Assembly (NCBI GenBank): GCA_007570785.1
Contig: ML661817.1
Location: 78,984 to 142,983 of the forward strand
Reading direction: 5' to 3'
Origin: Antilocapra americana
Lineage: Eukaryota; Chordata; Mammalia; Artiodactyla; Antilocapridae
DNA length: 64,000 nt
Program-made: the position numbers and the translations under genes
Notes under the pieces: model-generated
What the model was told of the DNA's origin: nothing
The model's input: the letters and a program-made list of their open reading frames with translations, nothing else
Database searches by the model: none
Shown here: piece by piece, positions 1-55,369 of the stretch
Layout: every line of letters starts with the position of its first letter
Numbering within the stretch: the stretch's first letter is position 1

Positions 1-328
1 GGTGGGATGGATATAAAGGAGGAAACTTTCTCAAATCCACCAACCTGTCTTGATATTGCCATGAGATTCCCCCCATCAATTCTTTTAAAAAATAATGCCT
101 TAATTTCAATTCCCCACTGACGTTCACTTGGTATTTTTATTTCTCTAGGTATCATCCTATTTTCTCTTTCTTTACCACTGACATTGGCATATTTCATATG
201 GACTCTGTAATATATTAAGTATATATATATATGTACTTAAAAAACATTGTTTTTATTTGTTCATGAATTCTTTCTCTTAAAGGGCATGACTTGGGAAATG
301 AGTAATTTCTCATATCTTGTTCTTTCAG
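1..328. other. 3' end of an intron of the ABCC4-like gene
   Basis: This is intron sequence ahead of the exon at 329, AT-rich, with a short (AT)n run near 221-231 and a pyrimidine-rich tract before the acceptor. No repeat family was recognised. Confidence 0.7.
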
Positions 329-42689
<42,361 letters not shown>

Positions 42690-43359
42690 CCAGATAGCAC
42701 TCACAGTGACCAGGTGGTTATGAAGGCTTTCAATGGACAGTCCTCAGACTTCATTTTGGAGTCAGCACCGCAATTCTACCATAAGGTCATGTCTATTCTG
42801 AAGGCATTTATCCAATAGTTTTTGCACTGCATGAGCTGTATTATATTTTCCTTATACCAGCAACAAATATTTACAGATACAAAATCTTAATTTGATTCTA
42901 AGCTCTAGCAAAAGGATTTTTATTTGTATAGGATACTTTTTTTTTTCTTGTCCAAGTCAGAGATGCCGGCCACCAGTAAAAGCTGTCTACCAGGTTTTAT
43001 GCCTTGAGAGACTCCAGAGCCAAAGCTCATTCTCTAAGGTACAAATTGAACTCATCATAGATGTTCTTCACTTTTCCTCAAATTATACACTGCTGTCCAA
43101 TGATATTAGTCAGGATTCTATTTACTTGAAAACTATGTGAAGTTGCCTTTTTGTCTCACCACTTTCTAACAGAACTGGGTTCCATTATCCTACCCAAATA
43201 CCTCTGGTTAAAACAGTAAAGAGAAAATGGGATAAAACAAAAAATATAGGACATTACATATTTTAAAAGAGAAAGGAGAGAAAATATACTTTTTGAAAAT
43301 AGGAGCCCTTCTACGTGATTTGATAAATAAAAGATGATCAATTATTTTCTAGATTGAGG
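42690..43359. other. probable 3' UTR of the ABCC4-like gene
   Basis: It contains the decayed former C-terminal coding sequence up to about 42770, then unique sequence to a candidate AATAAA at 43326. The end of transcription is not visible. Confidence 0.4.
43326..43331 (+). promoter_or_regulatory. candidate poly(A) signal AATAAA
   Basis: AATAAA lies 637 nt after the stop codon in otherwise non-repetitive sequence, so it could end the transporter mRNA. Human ABCC4 has a longer 3' UTR, and no downstream element was tested. It is only a candidate. Confidence 0.2.
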
Positions 43360-44280
43360 ATTTTTACATTTTTTTCATAAAATATATATAACAAAATTTG
43401 CCACATAAGTGTTTTTATAGACACAACTGTAGTGGCACTAATCATATTCAGTATGCTGTGTAACCATCAACATCTGGTTAATTTTTGGTAATTATTTTAG
43501 GACTATTCAGTTTATTTCTAGAGTCAATTTTGGCTAAGTTTCATTTCTCTAGGAGTGAATCTGTTTCTGTGTATTTTAAGCTTGATTAGCATAAGGTTAT
43601 TCACAATATCTTAAATGTTTAATTTCTACAGCATCTATAATTGTGGTTTAATGCTTTTTAATTTTGAGTCTTTTTATGAATAGCCTTACATGACTTTTTC
43701 CTGTTTTCAAAGAATCAATTTTTTTGGCTTGATTGAATCTCTCTGGTTTTTGTTTTCTAGTTCATATTATTCTTTCTTTCCTTCCACATTTGAGACTTTT
43801 TCCTCTAATTTCTTAAATTGGAAACATGAATCTTTAACTTCTTTTTATAATTACATAAAGCCTGTTTGGTTTTTTTTTTCCCCTAAGTCCTACAAGTTTT
43901 GGTACTAGCACTGATCAATAGCCATGGTATTATGTAGTTTCTGATTTCTAATTTGATTCATTAATTATGTCTTTTATCCATGAGTTATTAATAAGTGTAA
44001 AGTTCTCTAAATTTAAATGCTGATGGAGTTTTTCTGTTAGATTGAGCTATGTGTATGTAACGTCTAACATTCAACCTTTTTTTAACCTATAAAATAGTAT
44101 TTTCATATGGTTCAACATGATAGTTTTCTTTTATTAATATATAACTTTCATTTTGGTCAGACAACTTTAGATTGAGGGTTTTAACCCAAAGGTAGCCACG
44201 TTCATAAGTCCTTGTTTCCACCATTTTATTTGGCAATTTAAAAATGTTATATATATAAACAGTAATGTTCAAATAAAATT
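43360..44280 (-). mobile_element. old L1-like sequence, antisense
   Basis: The phrases aaaatatatataacaaaatttgcc and gtgtaaccatcaacatctgg resemble a reversed old L1 3' end; the remainder is T-rich and too diverged to assign firmly. Confidence 0.4.
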
Positions 44281-45402
44281 CCTCCCCAAGTACTGGAATG
44301 TTTTTTGATACCTCGTGCAGGTTGGTTCTCTGGGGTGCAGACTTGGATGCAGCTCAGTGTTGGGATGTGTATTAGGGGTGTGCCTGGCACCAACACTGTG
44401 GAATGAAGAGGGAAGAAATGGGACAGGGATACAGAGGGGAAAAGTCAAGCTGGAATAGTGGCCAGGCAACCTTACCTGACCCTGTGGGGGCTCTGGAGTG
44501 AAGCTGGCCCTTCACGGGTATCCTGACACAGCCACTGGCCAGGGCTTTATACCTCTACCTGGACAGGACATGGCATGAAGGCTGCCTTCAGAAAAAGTGG
44601 CGACTGAAGACTGCCTACTGGCAGCACTTCCAGCAACTGGACAACGAGTCCTTGAAGGGAAGTGAGGACAGCACGTCTCCATGTCCCCACGCAGCATGTG
44701 TCACAGTTCCAGAGGTAGGTGATGAGGATGCGTTGCGGCGGGGAATTCTTGGTAACTTACATTTAAGTCAAAATGAGGAAGCAATTCTCCTCAATGCTCT
44801 CTGGTCTAAAACAGCCAAGGTCCATGTAGGGTCAGCTCAGTTGTAGTCACCTTAAGGTCAATCCTCATCCGAGGTAACTCGTATTTGTTACATTCTAGCC
44901 ACCTCTCATTTATTAAACTGAACCACTTGGTTTGTGCCACCTTGAGATAATTTTTAAATAAGGGGGCCCTGCTCTTTCCACTTTGCACTGGGTCCCGTAA
45001 TTTACATAGCCTGCCCTGACTGGCCTCTTCAGGTCTTAAAACCATGGGCATCTAGAGACTTGGAACTGCACCCTATTCACTTTTTAATTCCATCTTCCAG
45101 CACAGCAGCAGCAGCACAGCGTCTGTCACATAGTAAGTGCACAATAAATGTTTCCTGAATGACTGGTGACTGAGAGCAAACCTTCCTTCTTAACTTTATA
45201 ATTTTGAAATTCTAAGAGCAGTCTGGGAAAACAGAAAGCCCTAGTTTTAGAGTCAGTCACACAGGTCTGAATGCCAGTTCTTTCTCTGCTGCTCGACAAC
45301 AGTGTGGGTGCCCAAAAAATGTACTGTCAGAAGTGGGACAGTTGAGAGTGAAAGGAAAGCAATAAATAGCCAAGGTGTCAGGTCAATAAACTGGCACCAT
45401 CC
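44281..45402. other. intergenic, unassigned; MIR-like tail near 45110-45170
   Basis: A + strand frame of about 70 codons is open from 44503 to 44714 (ALYLYLDRTWHEGCLQKKWR ...) and ends at a GTAGGT. I do not recognise it. The segment 45118-45165 (catagtaagtgcacaataaatg) looks like a MIR tail. Confidence 0.35.
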
Positions 45403-45602
45403 TTGACAAAATGGGTTCTGGTAAATGGTAAAGAAGCTGCCTGCACTGCAGTAGACCTGGGTTCAATCCCTGAGTTGGGAAGATGCCTTAGAGAAGATGC
45501 CACTCCAGTATTTTTGCTAGGAGAATTCACTGGACAGAGGAACCCGGAGGACTACAGTCCATGGGGTCACAGAGAGTCGCATATGACTGAGTAACGCTTT
45601 TA
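45403..45602 (+). mobile_element. Bov-tA SINE
   Basis: It carries aaatggtaaagaagctgcctg, gttcaatccctgagttggga and a diverged end, agtcgcatatgactgagtaac. Confidence 0.82.
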
Positions 45603-46105
45603 CTTCTTCACCCTGTAGCCATGTAGCCTTAATTACATGCTTGGGTAAGTATCTTAACTTCTGAATCTCAGCTTGTTCATCTGGAAAATATAGTTCCTGC
45701 CTTTGAAAGTTGCTTTGGTTGGGATGATGGACAAAGTATCTAAGAAAAGAAAGGATGGAATCGTTGACCTTGGTGATTAATTACCAGGAGAGAAGAGCAG
45801 GATGTGTGTAGATGAAGGAGGTTTGTAGACTGTAGAAGGTGTATTTGAGGAGGTCCTCATCTGTTGGCCTAACCCAAACTGTTCTGTCTTCACATGTGGT
45901 TAAAAATGACACAAGCACAGAGGCAGGAACACAAGCTCTGGAGTCAGCCTTCCAGGGACAAATACTGGCTCCACTGGGCACTGACTGGGTTTGGATACAA
46001 GTTCTGCTACTGGGTAAGTGTGGGCTCTCAAGGTTGGGAAGACCACCGTGCCTCAATTTCTTTTAAAAGTAGAAGGAAGAATAGTCTGTTTCTCAGAAAG
46101 GGAAA

Positions 46106-46289
46106 TTGTTAGTTGCTCAGTCGTGTTTGACTCTTTGTGACGCCATGGACTGTAACCTGCCAGGCTCCTCTGTCCATGGGATTCTCCAGGCACAAATACT
46201 GGAGTGGGTAGCCATCCCCCTCTCCAGGGGGATTGAACCTGAGTCTCCTGCACTGCAGGCAGATTCTTTACCATCTAAGCCACCAGAGG
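46106..46289 (-). mobile_element. Bov-tA SINE, antisense
   Basis: It reads gttagttgctcagtcgtgtt to ctttaccatctaagccaccag in reverse orientation. Confidence 0.88.
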
Positions 46290-48865
46290 GCTGTTGCAAA
46301 GATTAAATATGACAGTTAACAGTCACAATATAGTCTATGGGCTAGTGCCAGTCCATAAAATGTTTGTAACTATGTTAAAAATAAGTACAGGAATTTCAAG
46401 AAAGTTATAAACTCACACCTATCTGCTATTTAAATGACATCCACACTCAGGATGGGTGGGATCCTGAACAGGCCAGAGTCCAGTGAGAGTATCACACTCG
46501 AAGGGGAGGTACACATGGTTGAGCTGCTCATTAGCCGTGCAGCACAGTGGGATCATTGGTTAGTTTGCAGTGAGCTGATAATTTAAATAAAACTGATTCT
46601 TAACCACAGACGATTGGGAAGCACTGCCTAGAACAATACTGGATATGTGATTAGCTCTCAACACATCCCTTTTATTATAATAACTAATCTTTAAAAGTAA
46701 ACCATATAGGCTTTCCACTATATATTAGAAATATTTTAATAGCATAAATAAATTCCTGCTAAAGAATTTTTTTTTCCCTTAAGTCTAACATCGGTACTGT
46801 GTATATGCTTACATCTATTCCAGTCTAGAATCAACAGCAGGGTCTTTATATTGAAGAAGGTACCTGGAAACACATCAGGTCACTTTAGAAGCTCTTCCAA
46901 AAACACAAGGTTTTCTGTATAAGCTGCTGATTTTCCTTTAAAAACTGAAGGACTAGGGATTGATGAGCTTTTGATTTTTAAATCTAATGTTCCCAGGAAA
47001 TTTACCTCATTTTTTTCAAACATTATAACAGCAGTATATGCTTTGAAAACCTGAAATATATGCTTATTTGAATTTGAATTAAAAAAAATTAATAGAAGGA
47101 ACACCATATCCTAAGCCCTGTAAAACCTCCATACTATATTCCACACCCATCTAATTTGCCCTGTGAGTTAAACTGGGGTTGTATGTTTTTTCAAGAACCA
47201 AGATCAAGGTTTAGATACACTAATAATATTTTATAGTAAGCTTACCTTGGACGGTTTTGATGTCCATTCTTCTCATCATTATCTTCTCAGTCAGTAACCA
47301 TGCTCATAAAACTAGCCAACTCACAATTATCCATTCCAATAAATGGAAGCCTTGTATATTCCAAACCAGTGTTTGATCCAAAAGCTAATAACACTTTTAA
47401 TTTTATATGAAAAACATTTTTAAAATTAAATGTTGCAGACTATGTAGACAGAAATTATATCATATTTGAAATGGTATAAGGAACAGTCAGCAAAGGACTA
47501 AGGATTTTAAAACTTCATATAACACAAATTTTTTAAATCTATGAGTTTATACTGATTCTAATATAAAACAGGAAGGGCAAGCTCCTTCCTGCAGTAGAAT
47601 ACCAACTAACAAATGGAGAAAAATGGACAAAAAGCATACCATATGGCAGTCATAATTGTCACAAGTAACTCAGAAAAATGAATGTTGGCTGATAAATGAA
47701 TATCAAGTGAGTATTTGGAAGGTAAGGGGAGATGGAATTTTGTATAGACTAAAAGTACCTTTCCAGATTAATTAGTTCATAAGGGAGGAATTGCACATTT
47801 AAAGGGGAAAATCCTGGCAGGCAGAATCCTAACCAAGTGACCAGAATTAACTTGACCAGTAATGGATCGACCGACACCCTTGCCTCTCGATGTATGAGAT
47901 ATTGACTATCATTTCTATTTATTCTTTCCCTTGCTTCCTTCCAAAAGAAGAAAAGCATAGCCTAAATCAAATTGACAGACAACACATTTGAAGACATTGT
48001 ACAAAAAAGCTGGCCTCTACTCTTTAAAAATATCAATGACAAAGGTTAAGACAAGTTTTAGTTTTGTATAATTTACATAGCTCCCTGCAAGCTACTAGTT
48101 TGGTCTAGTTTGGGGTGAAAGCACAGAAATATGCACAGCCTCTCCAGGGAGCATGTGGAGTCGAGGTGCTTTCTGCTAACAAAATTCCTTTTCACAGAGG
48201 CAGCCTACGCCTTAGGTGACTTCTTTTGATGGACATAATAATAATGCCAAATGCAGACTCACCTGTGAGCCATTCATTCCACTGTTGTTGGAGGGAGGGG
48301 CCCCTGTGGGATCCCCTGTGTTTTGCGAGGAGGCTCTGCAGTGAGGCATGGGTGCCTGGGGCCTCCAGGGGCAGTGGGACTACAAACCACTGCTCATCAG
48401 AAGCGCTGTGGACTCCTCCAAAGTATGTGTTCTGGTGTAAGTTCATTTTCTCCAGAAGACTTATCTTTTCCTATAATATATAGATATTTCTACCTCGAGT
48501 TGTGCCAGTCAGGTTTATTCTGGTAGGCCTTTTCTTAATATGAAAATAGACCAACTCTTTTTCCTTAATTTCCTTAAAGACCTGGTTTAACAGCTCTGAC
48601 TCTGCACAGGTGGGCTTTGTAAGAAAGTATGGCTGCTTCTTTGACGCTACCTGTATGTGTAGGAACAAAGCCAACACACAAGGACACAGGAGGTTAATGA
48701 TTCCAGAATTCCTTTCCTCCAAGTAGGAAACCATTGTCAGAAAGTTCATCTTGACAATTGGAGATACTGCTGAGAAACAGGGATGTCTGATTTCACCTAA
48801 CAGATTAACATCTCTGGTCATTTTCAAGTTCTACTGAAATTCGCAGATTTCTTTTACTAAATATT
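46290..48865. other. intergenic, no recognised feature
   Basis: No gene or repeat was recognised. The 118-codon minus-strand frame at 48471-48827 has no recognisable domain. Confidence 0.45.
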
Positions 48866-49261
48866 TACAGTTTTTTCTTCCTTGCTGTTTTATAGCAAAT
48901 ACAGTGAAAATTATAAGGGCATATTGTGTTCGCCAAGTCACAAGGATTATAACAGACAATAGTTCCCTTGTAGCTCAGTTAGTAAAGAATCTGCCTGCAA
49001 TGCAGGAGACCCGGGTTCGATGCCTGGGTCAGGAAGATCCCCTGGGGAAGGACATGGCAACCCACTCCAATATTCTTGCCTGGAGAATCCCATGGACAAA
49101 GGAACTTGGCAGGCTGCAGTCCATGGGCTCGCAAGAGTCGGGCACAACTTAGCGACTAAACTACTACCACTACAGTTTTTTCTTCCTTGTTTTATAGCAA
49201 ATACAGTGAAAATATTAAGGGCATATTGTGTTCCCCAAGTCACAAGGATTATAACAGACAA
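48866..49261 (+). mobile_element. Bov-tA SINE flanked by 91-94 bp direct repeats
   Basis: The SINE (48960-49170) runs from agttcccttgtagctcagtt to ggcacaacttagcgactaaac. Directly before it (48866-48959) and directly after it (49171-49261) lies the same sequence, starting tacagttttttcttccttg and ending ggattataacagacaa. The copies differ by a 3-nt indel and a few substitutions. Confidence 0.9.
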
Positions 49262-50289
49262 CACTTACTGTTGTCAAGGATCCAGTGAACTAAGCTCTTT
49301 CAAACATGCTGTCCACCCCACTCTACTCACGGCTGAGGAGTTGCATCTGTGGGCTCTGTTCCCACCCTGTGGCCCTGGTCCTCCCCTACCAGCTCTGCCA
49401 CCGCAGCCCTTTGATCTCCCACCCACTCTCCCCAAGTCAGGTTTCTCTTGGATCCTTTTTCTGTAGTGGTTCGTACTCCTCCCTGCCCCCAACCACCACC
49501 CCTGCCACTTTTACTTCATGAAATAAATAAAAATGTTTCAAACATATTGACAATTGATGCTGATGAAATCATGTTTTGCCCTGCTGGGCTGTAAACAGGC
49601 AGTAGCACCAGCCAGAGATGCAGCGTATCTGCTATGCTCAGGAACAGAACCCAGTCTGCTCACCCATTACCTCAAATCAGGATTGCCAAACATAACATCC
49701 ACCAGACTAGAGGAAACTGAATTTTTGTCCCATATTTGTATTTGCAGAAGGCTAAAAAAGCTGATGGAATCAAATAGGCTGCTGAAAGTAACCCTTGCAG
49801 TTTGCATTCCAAATGGGGAAACGCTTCCTTACTATGAGAAGGATTCAGAGCTCCAGTATTCGCACTGGTTTGGGAGTCTCTTCTTCAGGAGGCTGTTTCT
49901 CACTATTGATCTGAATTACCTGAACAGGTGGCTTTACACCTCCTATGCTAATGAGGCTTTTGTCTGCTTTGAGGCTGCACAGGCAGGCATTTAAGGCAGA
50001 AATGTTTCTTTCTTGGTAAACCATTCATACCTGTTCTGATAAACAGCCGCAAACCACTCCAGAAGGGTCTTCCCGGAAGTGGACTCACATTCAGTGGGGC
50101 AGAGGTCCTGAGAACAGCGAGGAGGCGGGACCTTCCTCTTTTCTCACACACACTACAAGCAGCCCTGGGGCTGTCTTACGTCTGCACTCTTAGCTCCCTG
50201 GTCACAAAAAAAGAATGAAGTGTGTGCGGGACAGGGAAGGCCAGCTTGTATATAGTTTAAAGGGAGTAGGTCCTGAAATAAACCCACAC
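49262..50289. other. intergenic, no recognised feature
   Basis: A 146-codon + strand frame (49554-49994) is open but shows no domain I know and no splice or promoter context. No repeat was recognised. Confidence 0.45.
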
Positions 50290-51244
50290 ACTACTCATGG
50301 TCAGTTAATCTAGGACAAAGAATAGGCAAGAATATACAGTCTCTCCAATAAGTGGTACTGGGAAAATTGGATAGCTACATGTGAAAGAATAAAATGATAA
50401 ATTATCTAACACCATATGCAAAAATAAACTCGAAATGGATTAAAGATCTTAATGTAAGACCAGATACTATAAAATTCCTAGTGGAAAACTCCTAGTGGGA
50501 AATATAGGCAGTATACTCTGGCATAAATCTCAGCAATATTTTTTGGATCTATCACCTAGAGTCAAGGAAACAAATGCAAAAACAAACAAATGGGAACCTA
50601 ATTAAACTTAAAAACTTCTGCTCAGCAGAGAAGACAAAATGAAAATGCAACCTAAACACTGGGAGAAAATATTTGAAAATGATGCAATGACCCACAGGGA
50701 TTAATTTCCAAAATATACAAACAGTTCGTATAACTCATTATCAAAAAAACAAAAACAACCCAATCAAAAAATGGGCAGAAGACAGACATTTCTCCAAAGA
50801 AGCCATACACTGGCCAACATGCACATGACCAGATGCTCTACTCCACTCTTAGAGAAGTACAAATCAAAGCCACACTGAGGCGTAACCTCAGCTTGGTCAG
50901 AATGGCCCTCATAGAAGCGCAAAGAACAAATGCTAGAGAGGGTGTGGGGCCACACGGGTGGGGTGGAAAAGAGTATGGAGGTTTTTTTAAAAACTAGAGT
51001 TACCATGTGCTACAGCTATACCACCCCTGGGCATTTATCCAGAAAAGACAAACTTTAATTCAACAAGATACACGCATCCCAAGGTTCACAGCAACACTAT
51101 TTACAATAGCCAAGACGTGAAAACAACCTAAATATCCATCAATAGATGAATGGATAAAGATGTGGTTTGAGTGTGTGTGTGTATATATATAAAATGGATT
51201 ACTCAGTCATTTAAAACAAAACAAAACAAAAAAAGAAAGAAATG

Positions 51245-51411
51245 GGATTTCCCTAGTGGTCCAATGGTTAAGAATCCACCTACCAATGCAGGGGACGCAG
51301 ATTCAATTCCTGTTCGGGGAACTAAGATCCCACATGTCACGGAGCAACCAAGCCCAAATGCTACAACTGCTGAGCCCTCACACCCAAAAATAAATACATT
51401 TTTAAAAAAGA
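51245..51411 (+). mobile_element. CHR-type tRNA SINE
   Basis: It starts gggatttccctagtggtcca and contains ttcaattcctgttcggggaac, with an A-rich end at 51389-51411. Confidence 0.85.
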
Positions 51412-51417
51412 ATGAGG

Positions 51418-51730
51418 GCTTCCCTGGTGGCTCAGTGGGGAAGACTCGGCCTGCCAACGCAGGAGATACAGGCTAGATCTCTGATCTGGAAAGATCCCAT
51501 TTGCTGTGCAGCAGCTGAGCCAGTGGGTCACAACTATGGAGCCCGCTCTCTAGAGCCCACGAGCTGCAACTACTAAAGGCCACGTGCCCTAGAGCCCGTG
51601 CTCCACAAGAGACATCACCACAAGGAGCAGTCCAAGAACCGCAACCACAGAGTAGCCCCCGCTCACCACAACTAGAGAAAACCCCACACAGCAACAAGAC
51701 CCAGCACAGCCAACAATAAATATATTAAAA
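51418..51730 (+). mobile_element. CHR-type tRNA SINE, long form
   Basis: The head gggcttccctggtggctcag is followed by a body typical of CHR elements (cacaactatggagcccgc, gagctgcaactactaaagg, aagacccagcacagccaac) and an aataaatat end. Confidence 0.82.
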
Positions 51731-52155
51731 AAGCAATGAAACAATGCTATTTGTTTCAGCAAGATGGATGGAGCTGGGGATCATACTAAGTAAAGTATAG
51801 CAGGAAGAGAAAGACAAATATCATACGATATCACTTATAGGTGGAATCTAAAATATGATACAGGTGAGCTCAGTTACAAAACAGAAACAGACTCACAGAC
51901 ATAGAATAGAAACTTATGGTTATCAAAGAAGAAAGGAAGGAGAGTTATGTTAGGAGTTTGGGATTAACAGATACACACTTATATATAAAAATTAGATAAT
52001 AGCAAGGACCTACTGTATAGCACAGGGAATTATACTCAAGATCGTGTAACAGTCTATAATAGAAAAGAATATGAAAAAATTGTGTGTATAACTGAATCAC
52101 TTTGCTGTATACCTAACACTAACATAATATTGTAAGTAAACCATATTTCAGTGTT

Positions 52156-53430
52156 TCAAAAACAAGATGCTAAAATCCTTCTTCCAAAAGAAAAGGGATC
52201 AGATCCTGCCAACAAGTGCCTGTGATGACACCTAGGGAGCTCACCTGGCTGCCACTCCTTACTTGCACTCTGTAGGTGGGACTGCAAGCTGTCTTTCCTG
52301 TTAGCCACAGTCACTCGGGACAGCCAGCCTGTATGTGTGTGCACATGGACACACACACAGACGTTACGGGTAACATTCCAAGACTCTGGGTGCTTCAAGG
52401 AAGCAACGGTGCCTAGCACTGCACTTCTATCAATGTCCCTGTACCCACCATGACCCTCCAGTCCCCTGTCATCTCTATGGGAGGCAGAGGTGAAAGCTGG
52501 CAGCTAGTGTGTGAACATGAGATTTCCATCCAGGGGACAAAGACCACAGAGAAGTGTTGGAAGGCAATCCCTGGAGCACATGCTCACCTAGCGTTACCCA
52601 TAAATGGAAACAAATGGGATGTCGAGAAAATATGTGATGCTCTTTTTCAAATTTATGTAGGAGATGGAGTCATAAAAATGCAATTTTAAGTTTAAAATAT
52701 TGCTGAAAGCAGGGCAGCTCTCCTCAAAAGGCTTGGGCTCAACCAACAGAGCACAGCAGCACAGCTGTAATTGTACTGTAGGAGGCCGTGGTTTCCTCCC
52801 AACTTCCATCCACCCCACCCTCAGTGAGTGGCAGCCACTAGTAGGGTCTCGGATTGGCCAAACTCACTGGTTCACAAACCTGGCTACACATTAGAATCAC
52901 CTGATGCCCAGACACACCTACAGCAATGAGCCTGGGATCTCTGGAGGGAGGGGCGGTTCTGATGGGCAGTGGGTGTTGAGAACCCTGGTCCCTCAGAGGA
53001 CTCTCATCCTCTGGCCACAGTAATTGTCTCAAAGAGCAGCAGTGGCCTGAGGCCTAAACCAGTCAGCCTACGATTGGATGAATGGCTGGGTGATCATATG
53101 GAAAATCAAGAACAAAAGCAGAACCACTCTGAGATGCAGTCTGTGAGAAACAGTAAGACGTTCTGAACCCAGAAAACCAGAGTGTACCTTATAGAAGATG
53201 GTAGGGATGAGGCTGGAAGACAGGTTAAGAAATATATTATTAACAGTTCCAACTAGCACTACATATGAATTGATCTGATGGGGGGGACAATTTTTATGCC
53301 TAAAATGTACATGATTAGAGTTTTAGGAAGTTAATTTTGGTGTCACTGTGGAGAAGGGCCCTAAATAGAGACAGATGTGGGCCAGCCACTGATTAGGAGG
53401 TGGGTGTAGTAAGCCAGGGAAGAAATTCTG
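52156..53430. other. intergenic, MER5-like remnant
   Basis: The stretch 52868-52960 (ttagaatcacctgatgcccag) resembles an old hAT-type MER element. Otherwise nothing is recognised. Confidence 0.4.
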
Positions 53431-53439
53431 TAGGGCTGG

Positions 53440-55062
53440 GGAGTTCCAAGACATTCTGGAAACTGACAGAAGATATTAAGAAGAGGTAGCAAGATTACAC
53501 AGAAGAACTGTACAGAAAAGGTCTTCACGACCCAGATCATCACAATAGTGTGATCACTCACCTAGAGCCAGACATCCTGGAATGTGACATCAAGTGGGCC
53601 TTAGGAAGCATCACTACGAACAAAGCTAGTGGAGGTGATGGAATTCTAGTTGAGCTATTTCAAATCCTGAAAGATGATGCTGTGAAAGTGCTGCACTAAA
53701 TATGTCAGCAAATTTGGAAAACTCAGCAATGGCCACAGGACTGGAAAAGGTCAGTTTTCATTCCAAATCCCAAAGAAAGCTCAAACTACCGCACAATTGC
53801 ACTCATCTCACACGCTAGTAAAGTAATGCTCGAAATTCTCCAAGCCAGGCTTCAGCAATACGTGGACCGTGAACTTCCAGATGTTCAAGCTGGTTTTAGA
53901 AAAGGCAGAGGGACCAGGGATCAAATTGCCAACATCCATTGGCTCATTGAAAAAGCAAGAAAGTTCCAGAAAAACATCTACTTCTGCTTTATTGACTATG
54001 CCGAAGCCTTTGGCTGTGTGGATCAAAAAAAACTGTGGAAAATTCTAAAAGAGATGGGAATACCATACCACCTGACCTGCCTCCTGAGAAACCTGTATGC
54101 AGGTCAGGAAGCAACATTTAGAACTGGACATGGAAAAACAGACTGGTTCCAAATCAGGAAAGGAGTACATCAAGGCTGTATATTGTCGCCCTGCTTATCT
54201 AACTTATATGCAGAGTACATCATGAGAAACGCTGGGCTGGATGAAGCACAAGCTGGAATCAAGATTGCTGGGAGAAATATCAATAACCTCAGATATACAG
54301 ATGCCACCACCCTTATGGCTGAAAGTGAAGAAGAACTAAAGAGCCTCTTGATGAGAGTGAAAGAGGAGAGTGAAAAAGCTGGTTTAACACTCAACATTCA
54401 GAAAACTAAGATCATGGCATCCCGGTCCCATGACTTCATGGCAAATAGATGGGGAAACAGTGGCTGACTTTATTTTTCTGGGCTCCAAAATCACTTCAGA
54501 TGGTGCTTGCAGCCATGAAATTAAAAGACACTTACTCCTTGGAAGGAAAGTTATGACTAAACTAGACAGCATATTAAAAAGCTGAGACATTACTTTGCCA
54601 GCAAAGGTCTGTTAAGTCAATGCTATGGCTTTTCCAGTAGTCATGTATGGATGTAAGAGTTGGACTCTAAATAAAGCTGAGCACCAAAGAATTGATGCTT
54701 TTGAACTGTGGTGTTGGAGAAGACTCTTGAGAGTCCCTTGGACTGAAAGGAAGTCCAACCAGTCCATCCTAAAGGAAATCCCTGAATATTCATTGGAAGG
54801 ACTGATGCTTAAGCTGAAACTCCAATACTTTGGCCACCTGATGTGAAGAACTAACTCATTTGAAAAGACCCTGATGCTGGGAAAGATTGAAGGCAAGACA
54901 AGAGGATGACAGAGGATGAGAGGGTTGGATGGCATCACCAACTCAATGGAGATGAGTTTGAGTTAACTCCAGAGTTGGTGACGGACAGGGAGGCCTGGCC
55001 TGCTGCAGTCCATGGGGTCGCAAAGAGTTAGACACAACTGAGCAACTGAACTGATACTGATC
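53440..55062 (+). mobile_element. BovB LINE, about 1.6 kb, with broken reverse transcriptase
   Basis: The 213-codon frame 53826-54467 encodes the RTE reverse transcriptase (FRKGRGTRDQIANIHW, FIDYAEAFGCVDQ, GCILSPCLSNLYAEYIM). The catalytic box reads YTDA, so the second Asp of YADD is lost. The frame 54625-54846 continues with WCWRRLLRVPWTERKSNQSI. The element is 5' truncated and frameshifted and ends gagcaactgaactgatactga. Confidence 0.92.
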
Positions 55063-55149
55063 TTACATCAAAAACTAAAAGAAATTCTATCTGCCTTTAT
55101 TGTTAGAAATGAAACAAGAATTAAAATGCTTACAAAGATTTAAATGATG

Positions 55150-55369
55150 CTTGGATTTTAAAGAGTTTCCCTTATAGCTCAGGTGGTAAAGAATCCGCCT
55201 GCAATGCAGGAGATCCCAGTTAGACTCCTGGGTTGGGAAGATCCTCTAGAGAAGGGAAAGGCTACCTACTCCAGTATTCTGGCCTGGAGAATTCCATGGA
55301 TGGTATAGTCCATGGGGTCGAAAGAGTCTGACACAGCTGAGCAACTTTCACTTCATCTTGGATTTTAAA
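55150..55369 (+). mobile_element. Bov-tA SINE with 13-bp duplication
   Basis: The SINE (about 55165-55355) lies between copies of cttggattttaaa at 55150-55162 and 55357-55369. It contains agctcaggtggtaaagaatc and the tail ctgagcaactttcacttc. Confidence 0.92.

Larger units (their letters stand above)
50290..52155 (+). mobile_element. L1 LINE 3' end, interrupted by two CHR SINEs
   Basis: Sense L1 ORF2 and 3' UTR sequence (gtggtactgggaaaattgga, caccatatgcaaaaataaac, actgaatcactttgctgtat) spans this region with many frame breaks. CHR SINEs at 51245-51411 and 51418-51730 interrupt it. Confidence 0.85.

Noticed and set aside
48471..48827. 118-codon minus-strand frame, tested as a possible ABCC4 5' exon of the inverted copy
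   Set aside because: It does not match ABCC4 exons 2-5 and has no suitable splice borders.
49554..49994. 146-codon + strand open frame in the intergenic part
   Set aside because: No domain, promoter, splice context or family recognised; length is within chance for 64 kb.
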